DNA of 64,000 nt from NCBI GenBank assembly GCA_028066595.1, contig JALCBJ010000010.1, positions 1 through 64,000 on the forward strand, written 5' to 3'. Positions 9,614-16,355 of this stretch are shown here, piece by piece. Each line of letters begins with the position of its first letter. Positions within the stretch are counted from its first letter, which is position 1. Both the position numbers and the translations under genes were made by a program. Source of the stretch: Thermoanaerobaculia bacterium (lineage in GTDB: Bacteria > Acidobacteriota > Thermoanaerobaculia > Multivoradales > J023). The notes beneath the pieces are model-generated. The model made no database searches. It saw only the letters and a program-made list of their open reading frames with translations, and had not been told where the DNA came from.

Positions 9614-10433
9614 ACTCGTTCTGCGACCCGGCTTCGGAGCTCGACACACTCATCCTCCGGCGCAGGATCTCTGGGGCCATGCCGAGCTCGTCGGCGGCGT
9701 CGATCAGGTCGCCGTCGTCGCCGAAGGGACCGAGCCAGGAGTTAAGTCTCGTAGCGACTGTTGATTGTAGGAATGCATCGACTGGATCCAGCTGACGGCT
9801 TGCGTGTGTGGCTGGCTGCCGGGTGTATGTGGCCGGCTCCCGGGCCGCCAGCTCTTCGATCAGATCGCCGTGTCCGCGCTGAAGTGAGAATTTCTGATGC
9901 AGGCGTTCGGCTGGCCAGAACGCCGGGTTGGGAACGATGTCGACGTAGACGGTCTCTCCGCGTTGGCGGTGGACGGCGTCCTTGGACCGTTCTGCTATCG
10001 CGCGCTGAGCAGATCCATGCGGCATGATCGCCAGGTGAACCCGCGGATCGGGCCCGGGAGGAATATGGTTGGGCTGACCGCTCCAAAAGACCTCGAGCAG
10101 CGTCTCATACGAGATAAGCGATGTATCGAAGGTCACCTCCACTGCTTCCCGATGGTCGCCGAGATGATGGTAGCTCGGGTCGGGCTGATCGCCTCCTGCG
10201 TATCCCACCCTTGTCGAGATCACACCGTCCAGACCCCCGAACCGGGAGTCTCCGCCCCAGAATCAGCCGACGCCAAAGACGGCGGTGTCGATCGGTGGAG
10301 AGGAGTCTCGCTCGAGGGCGATCGAGGTACTCGTCGGGGGAGCGCCGATGACGAGAAGGGCTGTCGCCAGCAATGTTCCCATGCGACCGGCGCTACGCAC
10401 CGAGATGCCTGTGTGATGACGGGTGATACTCAT
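9492..10433 (-). CDS. msrA: Selenocysteine-containing, exported peptide methionine sulfoxide reductase MsrA
   Basis: MsrA reduces methionine-S-sulfoxide in proteins. The minus-strand frame starts at ATG 10433 after a GGAGG ribosome binding site 4 nt away. It encodes a signal peptide (MGTLLATALLVIGAPP) and then TAVFGVG, TGA, FWGGDSRFGGLDGV and ISTRVGYAGG. The TGA at 10263-10265 (codon 57) occupies the catalytic cysteine of the MsrA motif G-C-F-W-G. The rest of the domain is intact: PSYHHLGDHREAVEV, ISYETLLEVFW, and FWPAERLHQKFSLQ. The C-terminal STVATRLNSWLG extension is typical of one MsrA subgroup. The whole 313-codon frame has no other stop and no cysteine codon. Selenocysteine insertion is therefore inferred; without it, translation would end after 56 residues. 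About 50 low-complexity residues follow the conserved domain and overlap the convergent gene. If UGA is ignored, the only start is a GTG after the active site (10223), which would leave a catalytically dead protein. Confidence 0.88.
10231..10251 (-). promoter_or_regulatory. Candidate bacterial SECIS hairpin in msrA mRNA
   Basis: On the minus strand the bases right after the UGA fold into a 9-bp stem. AGACUCCCG (10251-10243) pairs with CGGGGGUCU (10239-10231), with one U-G wobble and a GUU loop whose first base is G. The loop begins 20 nt after the UGA. Known bacterial SECIS elements lie inside the coding region just 3' of the UGA, with the loop about 16-37 nt away and a guanine in the first loop positions. 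SelB would bind here and bring Sec-tRNA to the ribosome. The stem codes for the conserved residues DSRFGGL, so part of the pairing could be coincidental. Confidence 0.7.
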
Positions 10434-10482
10434 GGCGCCTCCGCTAAGAAGTGTCCGCGTGCTCTGGGACTACGTCGGAACC

Positions 10483-10525
10483 AGCTGAACGGCTTTCCGA
10501 AGGGATACGACGGCCTTGTTCAGCT
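10483..10525 (-). terminator. Inverted repeat between sigma factor gene and msrA
   Basis: AGCTGAAC (10483-10490) and GTTCAGCT (10518-10525) are perfect 8-bp inverted arms around the stop codon of the sigma factor gene. A hairpin here could attenuate or process the transcript between the sigma gene and msrA. There is no T run, so classical rho-independent termination is not supported. Confidence 0.3.
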
Positions 10526-11791
10526 CGGCTTCGTCGCGGCAGCCAGGCGCTTCGAGAGAAAGCGGCGCTCGGGCTCGGAGCACGGACAGAGCAGGGCCTC
10601 GCGGTATGAGTCGGCGGCTCCGGCGACGTCTCCGGTTCGCAACAGGAGCTCCGCGCGGGTCGCGGGCAGCAGGTGGTAGCGGTCCAGAGGAGCGAGGTCC
10701 GCCAGCAGAGCGAGACCGGCTTCGGCGTCCTCGTCGTGAGCCACGGCCACGGCGCGGTTGAGCGCCACGATCGGAGTGGGATGTAGCGCGTAGAGTCGAT
10801 CGTAGAGCTTTCGTACCAGTCTCCATTCAGCGCCCGCCGGTGCCGCGTGCTGGGCGGCGATGGCAGCCTGGAGGTGGTAAGTGGTTTCTTTTCCACCAGC
10901 GGCGGCCTGGTCGAGATGGCCGAATCCGCGGGCCACCAACTCGTGATCCCAGAGGGAGCGGTCCTGATCGTCCAGGAGTATCGGATCGCCGTCCTCGTCG
11001 ACGCGGGCACGCAATCTCGACGCTTGAAACGAGAGAAGAGATGCCAAGGCATGGCTTTCCGGCCGTGCTGTCTGCGGATGCTGCGTCAACAGCTGGGCCA
11101 GCCGGAGCGCATCCCGACAGACGTCTTCCAACACATGCTGATCACCCTCGTACGCGGAATATCCGCGGTCGAATATGAGGTAGATGGACTCGAGCACCGT
11201 GTCCAGTCGGCCGGGAAGCTCGTCGCCCGTGGGGACCTTGAACGCGATGTCTTCGCCGCGCAGCAGCCGGCGTGCGCGGACGAGACGTTGGGCCACGGTC
11301 GAAGGTGCCGTGAGGAAGGCGCGGCCGATCTCACGAACTCCGAAGCCGCCGACCGTCTTGAGTACGAGCGCGACGCGCGACGCCTCCGGCAAGGCCGGGT
11401 GGCAGCAAAGGAACGCGAGGCGGAGCTGCTCGTCCACGAGCTCGGTGGCCAGACGACCTTCGGCGGGAGCCACGAAGCGTTCGATGCGCGCTTTGAGGAT
11501 GGGCTCCTTGTCACGAGTGGTGGCGACGCGGCGCAAACGGTCGAGGGCCAGGTTGCGAGCCACTCGATATAGCCAAGCGTCGGGCCGATCGGGTACTCCA
11601 TCGTGGGGCCAGCAGCGCAACGCCTTGACCATGGCGTCCTGGACCACCTCCTCCGCCAGGCTCAGGTGGGCCGGGCCGAACGCGCGCATCAACGATGCTA
11701 CGAGTCGGCTCGATGTCTGGCGAAAGAGGTGGTCGACGAGACCGTGGACCTCCGTCGTGGCTTCGGGCTGGTGGTCGCCCTGCCGCGTCAC
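10520..11791 (-). CDS. ECF RNA polymerase sigma factor with C-terminal TPR-like domain (ECF42 type)
   Basis: The 423-aa protein has sigma70 region 2 at the N-terminus (AEEVVQDAMVKALRCWP, DAWLYRVARNLALDRLRR). Region 4 follows (LALVLKTVGGFGVREIGRAFLTAPSTVAQRLVRAR, quoted in part). A ~200-residue helical C-terminal domain comes next, with GYSAYEGD, HPTPIVALNRAVAVA and DRYHLLPATRAELLLRTGDVAGAADSYREAL; its TPR character defines the ECF42 group. Such factors have no anti-sigma factor and are encoded with DGPF/YCII proteins, as here. The GTG start at 11791 lies 4 bp beyond the stop of the DGPF gene, so translation is coupled. The protein would direct RNA polymerase to promoters such as the candidate at 12215-12241. 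Confidence 0.88.
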   Translation of the reverse strand: MTRQGDHQPEATTEVHGLVDHLFRQTSSRLVASLMRAFGPAHLSLAEEVVQDAMVKALRCWPHDGVPDRPDAWLYRVARNLALDRLRRVATTRDKEPILKARIERFVAPAEGRLATELVDEQLRLAFLCCHPALPEASRVALVLKTVGGFGVREIGRAFLTAPSTVAQRLVRARRLLRGEDIAFKVPTGDELPGRLDTVLESIYLIFDRGYSAYEGDQHVLEDVCRDALRLAQLLTQHPQTARPESHALASLLSFQASRLRARVDEDGDPILLDDQDRSLWDHELVARGFGHLDQAAAGGKETTYHLQAAIAAQHAAPAGAEWRLVRKLYDRLYALHPTPIVALNRAVAVAHDEDAEAGLALLADLAPLDRYHLLPATRAELLLRTGDVAGAADSYREALLCPCSEPERRFLSKRLAAATKPS

Positions 11792-11795
11792 GAGA

Positions 11796-12146
11796 TCAGG
11801 TGAGGTCCGTGCGCCGGATCTCGACCGTGGCTTCGAACTCGAGGTGCGGACACGTCCGAGCGATGGCGACTGCCTCGTCGTAGGACTCCGCCTGGATCTT
11901 GAAGTAGCCGCCAAGAATCTCCTTGGTTTCGCTGAAAGGCCCATCGGTCAGCCGAACTGAGCCACCGGCGTTACGGAGCACGCGCCCCTCGCCGTCGGTC
12001 AGCTTGTCGCCACCGAGAAGCTTCCCGCGCTTCTCGAGATCTTCCGCCCACGCCCCGTACTTGGCGATGATGGCTTGGATCTCCTCGGGCGAGAATTGGG
12101 CAAAATCTTCGGGATTGTCGTACAGGAAGAGCATGTAGTCGGCCAT
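11796..12146 (-). CDS. DGPF/YCII-domain protein paired with the sigma factor
   Basis: This 116-aa cytoplasmic protein contains the LTDGPFSETKEILGGYF signature of the DGPF (YCII-related, PF03795) family. That family has a ferredoxin-like dimeric fold and conserved His/Asp residues in some members. Start ATG 12146 follows an AAGGAG ribosome binding site. DGPF proteins are usual partners and targets of ECF42 sigma factors, and the sigma gene follows after 4 bp. Their biochemical role is not established; I do not assign an enzymatic activity. Confidence 0.88.
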   Translation of the reverse strand: MADYMLFLYDNPEDFAQFSPEEIQAIIAKYGAWAEDLEKRGKLLGGDKLTDGEGRVLRNAGGSVRLTDGPFSETKEILGGYFKIQAESYDEAVAIARTCPHLEFEATVEIRRTDLT

Positions 12147-12178
12147 CGGAATCTCCTTCGTAGATCCAATTGTGTTGT

Positions 12179-12192
12179 GCGGGATATCCCGC
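12179..12192. promoter_or_regulatory. Perfect palindrome in the leader of the DGPF-sigma operon
   Basis: The 14-bp sequence GCGGGATATCCCGC is a perfect palindrome 33 bp upstream of the DGPF start codon and downstream of the candidate ECF promoter. It could be an operator for a dimeric regulator or a small hairpin in the leader RNA. No regulator gene next to it explains it. Confidence 0.4.
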
Positions 12193-12214
12193 GTTCAGGG
12201 TCGTACGGCGAAGA

Positions 12215-12241
12215 GACGTTCGATGCGCGCCGGGATCGACA
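12215..12241 (-). promoter_or_regulatory. Candidate ECF42-dependent promoter
   Basis: On the minus strand TGTCGA (12241-12236) is followed after exactly 17 nt by CGTC (12218-12215), ending 69 nt before the DGPF start. Published ECF42 target promoters carry TGTCGA at -35 and CG(A/T)C at -10 upstream of DGPF genes. The match implies autoregulation of the operon. Confidence 0.6.
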
Positions 12242-12364
12242 CTACCTGCAAGAAAAAGTTCGAATTTCTCTCGAGGTGCCGATTCGCCCTTGCGTACGGC
12301 TCCCGTGAGCCGAGCCCTGAGGAGGACGGTGGACGGTGCTCTGGGTCACTCCCAGATTGGGCTG

Positions 12365-12922
12365 CTAGGTGCGGGGGTCGAGAATCAGACAGGTCGTGGT
12401 GCCGTGAGCGATCAACTGACCGTCTTCGTTCTCGATGCGACCTTCGGCGATGGCGGTCGACCTTCCCATGTGGACGACATAGCCGCGCGCCAGGATCGGA
12501 CCGGACTCGGCCGTCAGCGAGCGTACGAGATTGATCTTGAACTCGAGCGTCGTATACGGCCGTTCGATGGGCAGCTTGGTATGGACGGCGCAAGCCATGG
12601 CCGTGTCGAGCAAGGTGGCGAAGATGCCGCCATGTACGGTACCGAGCGGGTTGTAGAGGCTCTCGTTGGGATGGCACCGGAAGAGGCTGTGCCCTTCCTC
12701 GAACTCCACGGCCTGGATGCCGAGGAGACTCGCGATGGGAGGCTGGGGCAGCTCGCCGCCGAGCATCGCACGGAGGAGCTCCAACCCGGTGGCATAGCGA
12801 CCACTGGCGACCGCGCGGCCGTAGATCGACGGGTCGAAGTACTCGATCGTTCGCGTATGCGGTACACCGAAGTCGAACGGTTCGGACGAATCCGACGCGG
12901 AGGGCCCTTCTCGTTGGTTCAT
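12365..12922 (-). CDS. PaaI-like hotdog-fold thioesterase
   Basis: From the ATG at 12922 this is a 185-aa hotdog-fold acyl-CoA thioesterase of the PaaI/YdiI type. The core has NPLGTVHGGIFATLLDTAMACAV, in which HGG and the following acidic residue form the active region. It then has TTLEFKINLVR and GRSTAIAEGRIENEDGQLIAHGTTT (cited in part). The upstream sequence is open in the same frame and encodes a truncated amine oxidase, so a fused 439-aa reading frame exists from 13684. I chose 12922 because a complete thioesterase with the usual N-terminal extension starts there and an AGGA motif lies about 9 nt upstream. Such enzymes hydrolyse aromatic or medium-chain acyl-CoAs. Confidence 0.75.
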   Translation of the reverse strand: MNQREGPSASDSSEPFDFGVPHTRTIEYFDPSIYGRAVASGRYATGLELLRAMLGGELPQPPIASLLGIQAVEFEEGHSLFRCHPNESLYNPLGTVHGGIFATLLDTAMACAVHTKLPIERPYTTLEFKINLVRSLTAESGPILARGYVVHMGRSTAIAEGRIENEDGQLIAHGTTTCLILDPRT

Positions 12923-13684
12923 GGATCCGATCCTATCGGACTCGCGGCGACCGTCGGCTCCCGAGCGGACCGATTCCACGTGTGCCGACATCTCGATGCG
13001 CAGATCTCGAGCCAAGTGGCGGATGATCTGATCGTAGCCGGCGGGGAAGAGTACATCGCCCCCGGCGAATCCCCCGTCGTCGCCGGCGGTCGCCGACAGC
13101 TGATCGAGATTGGTGGCAGCTTCGAGCTCCAGCGTGGCGCGGAACCACGAGAGCAGACGCTGCTCGAAGTCGTCGAGCTGCTCGTCCGCCAAGAGTCGCC
13201 GAAGCCCTTCGCCCACGGAGATGTCTTCGCCACGCCACCAAGCGCCTCGTGCGAGCCTCGTGAGTAGGGACTCGAACTCCTCACTGTACTCGTCGAGTAC
13301 CTCGTCGCGTATCCGCTGGCCGTCGGTGTCGAACGGCGTGACCTCGTAGTCCGTCGGCCGGGTTTCGATGCCAAGATCTCGGGCCAGAGCCGTGAGCGGA
13401 TTGCCCTTGGTTCCGTGGATCCAAGACGCGCCGAGATCCACCGCGGCGCCCAAGCTGCGGTCCGTCCATACGCGTCCGCCGACGCGATCGCGAGCTTCGA
13501 GGACCACGGTTTCGAACCCGCGGCGCGCCAACTCGCCAGCGGCGGCGAGCCCGGAGACGCCTGCACCTAAGATCAGTACTCGACCACGGTTTCCGCCCTG
13601 AGTTCCGTGCATCTCGCGTCTCGTTGTAGCCAGCGTTGCCAGCAGGGTAAGCAGGAAACTCCTTCGGTCGAGTTGGCCTCGCAT
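12923..13684 (-). pseudogene. Flavin amine oxidase, N-terminal half only, fused in frame to the thioesterase
   Basis: The frame starts at ATG 13684 after an AAGGAG site with a twin-arginine-like leader (DRRSFLLTLLATLA). It contains the FAD dinucleotide-binding fold VLILGAGVSGLAAAGELARRG and the GG-doublet motif DRVGGRVWTD, as in monoamine and polyamine oxidases. It continues to FPAGYDQIIRHLARDLRIEM, then homology ends at about 12960. An intact enzyme needs ~200 further residues, including the substrate cavity and the C-terminal FAD-binding strand, so this is not an active oxidase. A deletion that joined it to the following thioesterase gene is the simplest reading. It could still be translated as a fusion. 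Confidence 0.7.
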
Positions 13685-13850
13685 GGCGTGTCTCCTTTGA
13701 GTCGTACTCTTCTCGAGGATACGACAGGCACCGATGACCTGGACGGTAACCTAAAATCCGCCTGCCCGTAGATCGAGTAACAGAACCAGTCTCAGGCTTG
13801 CCATCGTTTCGATCGTTGCAGGCCAGTCATCGAGAACCAAGTAGAAACAG

Positions 13851-15018
13851 ATGGCCATCCTACTCGCACGATGGGTTTCGAAGCTCGCGCTGATGGGGGT
13901 TTTCCTCGCAGCCAGCACCGCCGTTGCCGAGGCAGACCTACCGGTCTTCGAAGATCCCAAGCTCGAATCGTCGGTGCGTCTCGAGTTGGGGCTGGGCTCC
14001 GACGTCGAGCTATCTGCAGAAGCCCTGAGCCGCCTGGAAAAGCTGAACATCAGCGACCGCGGAATCAGCAGCCTCGCGGGCCTCGAGAGCGCTGTGAATC
14101 TTCGAGTGCTCGCTGCGGCGAACAACGAGATCGAGAGCGTCGAGCCACTGGCGCAGCTGACTCAGCTGGTGAACATCAATCTCAATCACAACCGGGTACG
14201 CGACATCTCCTCATTGTCGAAGCTCCACGATCTGGTCGGGTTCGGTGCGGAGTACAACGACATCAAAGAAATAGGCGTGATGGCCAGTTGGCGATCCCTC
14301 CGTGGAGTCGACCTGGTCGACAATGGCTTTGGTGATCTGACACCGTTGGCCGGCTTGCCCGAGCTGGTCGCTATTTGGGCGCCTGGCAACGGGATCTCCG
14401 ATCTCAGCACCCTTCGCACTCTTCCGGGTTTGAAGGTCGTCTCTCTGGGTGACAACCCGATCGAAGACTTCTCGCCCCTGGAGGACCTGCCTCATGTCGT
14501 GGATCTGGCCCTGCCCCGAAGCGGGTCTGACCACGGTGAGCTGGCTCTCTCACATGAAGGACCTGAGTCGTCTGAACCTTTGGGGCAATCGCATCGAGGA
14601 TCTGACTCCTTTGGCTGCTCTCCCCAACCTCGAATGGGTGGATCTGCGCGACAATGCGATCTCCGACGTCGGTCCTTTGGCGCGCAAGGAGAAGCTGAGC
14701 AAGCTCTTTCTCGCCGAGAATCGCATTGCCGATGTCGCCTCCCTGGAGGCGTTGCTGGCGTTGGAGTGGCTCGTTCTCGACGCCAACGAAATCGAGTCGA
14801 TCGAGCCGCTGACCGAGCTGCCGAAGCTGCTGAACCTGTCGGTGACCAACAACCGCGTCGGATATAAGAACTGGCCCGAGACCTCCCAGATCCTCGGGCT
14901 TCTGGAGAAGGCCGAGGTGCAGGTGCACTTCGCGCCTCAGAAGCCCCTTTCCGTGTACGCCGAAACGCCCGGAAGCAAACTCGACCAGGCCGATCCGGAC
15001 GCCGAGGTCATGAGCTAG
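13851..15018 (+). pseudogene. Exported leucine-rich-repeat protein (internalin-like), one frameshift
   Basis: A signal peptide (KLALMGVFLAASTAVAEA) is followed by at least ten 22-residue leucine-rich repeats of the bacterial internalin type. Examples are LEKLNISDRGISSLAGLESA, LTQLVNINLNHNRVRDISSL and LSRLNLWGNRIEDLTPLAAL. The frame that starts at 13851 loses the repeats near 14520, and they continue in the next frame from LTTVSWLSHMKDLSRL to the stop at 15018. One base gained or lost in about 14510-14530 explains this. If repaired, the product would be ~389 aa, exported, probably for protein binding at the cell surface. A sequencing error in a GC-rich stretch is possible. Confidence 0.75.
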
Positions 15019-15048
15019 ATCGCCTGCAGAAACTGTTCCGGTGTGGGC

Positions 15049-15190
15049 GTCACGCCGGTCTGCGCGCGGCCTTCGAAACTCGCCTGGGCATGTTCGAGAC
15101 CACCGAACGTTCCTCGTTGACTGTGGCGTACGAAGGGCTGGTCGGCTTTCTGCTCAGACAGTCTCGGCCGCGCTCGATCCGACGTGACTC
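15049..15190. repeat. Direct repeat, copy 1
   Basis: Starts GTCACGCCGGTCTGCGCGCG and ends GATCCGACGTGACTC. It matches copy 2, which begins 182 bp further on, along ~142 bp. The first ~50 bases are nearly identical and the middle is diverged, with shared blocks such as CAGACAGTCTCGGCCG. No coding function or hairpin is evident. It could be an interspersed repeat of this genome. Confidence 0.75.
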
Positions 15191-15230
15191 CAGCCACTGT
15201 TGTTGTGCGGCAGACCCGTTGTGCGGCGCC

Positions 15231-15372
15231 GTCACGCCGGTCTGCGCGCGGCCTTCGAAACTCGCCTGGGCATGTTCGAGACCGCGAAACTCTCTCGTTG
15301 ACTGTGACCTTCAATAGGCTGGTTAGCTCTCCAGCTCAGACAGTCTCGGCCGTGCTCGATCCGGCGTGACTC
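15231..15372. repeat. Direct repeat, copy 2
   Basis: Second copy of the ~142-bp element, in the same orientation, separated from copy 1 by a 40-bp spacer. It ends GATCCGGCGTGACTC, 18 bp before the stop of the convergent cytochrome gene. Confidence 0.75.
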
Positions 15373-15390
15373 TCGGAGTGGTGTGGGTCG

Positions 15391-16206
15391 CTACTCGGAG
15401 CCAGCCAGGAATTCCTCCAGGCTGCGCCGTAGCCATGCCACGGATCCCTCGGGTGCGAGGCCGATGGCGCGTTCGAGCTCGCGCCGGGCCCGTTCCGGGT
15501 TCTCTTCCATTACCAGTTCGAAGAGCATTCGGTACGTGTACCAGTAGTCGGGATAGAGCTCGATGTTGAGTTCGAGGATGCGGATCGCTTCAGCACGTCG
15601 CTGTTCGGCGATCAAGGTGCGGGCGAAGGCCGTGAGAGCCGTGCGCCCGAAGTCGAAGGTGTGGCTGCCGTAGTACTCCTCCCGGAGCTCGCGAAACCGC
15701 TCGACGCCGGCTTCCACGCCGTCTTGGATCACGGTGTGGTGAATCACTTCCTGGATCATTCGAGGTTGCGTCTGGCCGCGGTGGCAGGTCTCGCAGCTGA
15801 CCCGAACCGCGGGCTCGGCGCGATCATCCAATCCGGCGAGGTGGACTCCGTTGATGGCCTCCACCATGCGCAACATCTCTCTTGCCTTGCGCTTGGCCGG
15901 CTTGTCGTCGGATGCCAGGTCGTATTGAGACAGTGATTGGCCTTCTTCGCCCACATGGCAATGGCTGCAGCGAACTCCGAGACCGCCGACGAAGTCGAAA
16001 CGCATGATGTCCATCAGATCTTGTTGACTGATGTCGGACGGCAAGACTCGAAGATTCTCGAATCCCGGCCCCTCGGCTTCCTTGGGCTTTGAGTCCTGCG
16101 ATGTCGCCGCGGTGACGAAGGCGAAGAGCAAGAGAACGGATACCGGCCAGGCGAGTCGGAGGGGAAACCGGCGTTGGAAGAAGAGTCGTTCGGATGGGGA
16201 AGGCAT
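15391..16206 (-). CDS. Exported dihaem c-type cytochrome with C-terminal TPR region
   Basis: The 271-aa product has an N-terminal signal/anchor (LAWPVSVLLLFAFVTAATS) and two haem c attachment motifs, CSHCH (residues 80-84) and CETCH (138-142). The first lies in FDFVGGLGVRCSHCH, a segment shared with the photosynthetic reaction-centre cytochrome c subunit family (PF02276). Members of that family are widespread in non-phototrophs and carry electrons in the periplasm. The C-terminal ~90 residues form helix pairs like a tetratricopeptide repeat (AEAIRILELNIELYPDYWYT). The redox partner is not known. It is divergent from the two-component system genes. Confidence 0.85.
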   Translation of the reverse strand: MPSPSERLFFQRRFPLRLAWPVSVLLLFAFVTAATSQDSKPKEAEGPGFENLRVLPSDISQQDLMDIMRFDFVGGLGVRCSHCHVGEEGQSLSQYDLASDDKPAKRKAREMLRMVEAINGVHLAGLDDRAEPAVRVSCETCHRGQTQPRMIQEVIHHTVIQDGVEAGVERFRELREEYYGSHTFDFGRTALTAFARTLIAEQRRAEAIRILELNIELYPDYWYTYRMLFELVMEENPERARRELERAIGLAPEGSVAWLRRSLEEFLAGSE

Positions 16207-16355
16207 GGGCGCTCCTTTCGTTTCCCATCACCGTGACAGGACGCCGATCGCGAAGGGTGGGGAACTGGTGCCGGGAATGTCAGAGAACGGTGAAGATCGG
16301 ACAGCTCGGCGGGCTATGGTTTGCCTACACCGTCCTGGCTGCGAGATCCTGAGGT

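Larger units (their letters stand above)
15019..15390. other. Non-coding interval between LRR gene and cytochrome gene
   Basis: This 372-bp stretch carries the pair of direct repeats listed separately. The short open frames in it are on both strands, overlap the repeats and show no recognisable protein family. Confidence 0.6.

Noticed and set aside
9492-10223. MsrA starting at the internal GTG 10223
   Set aside because: This form lacks the active-site motif and the signal peptide; the upstream frame with a UGA explains both and has a better ribosome binding site.
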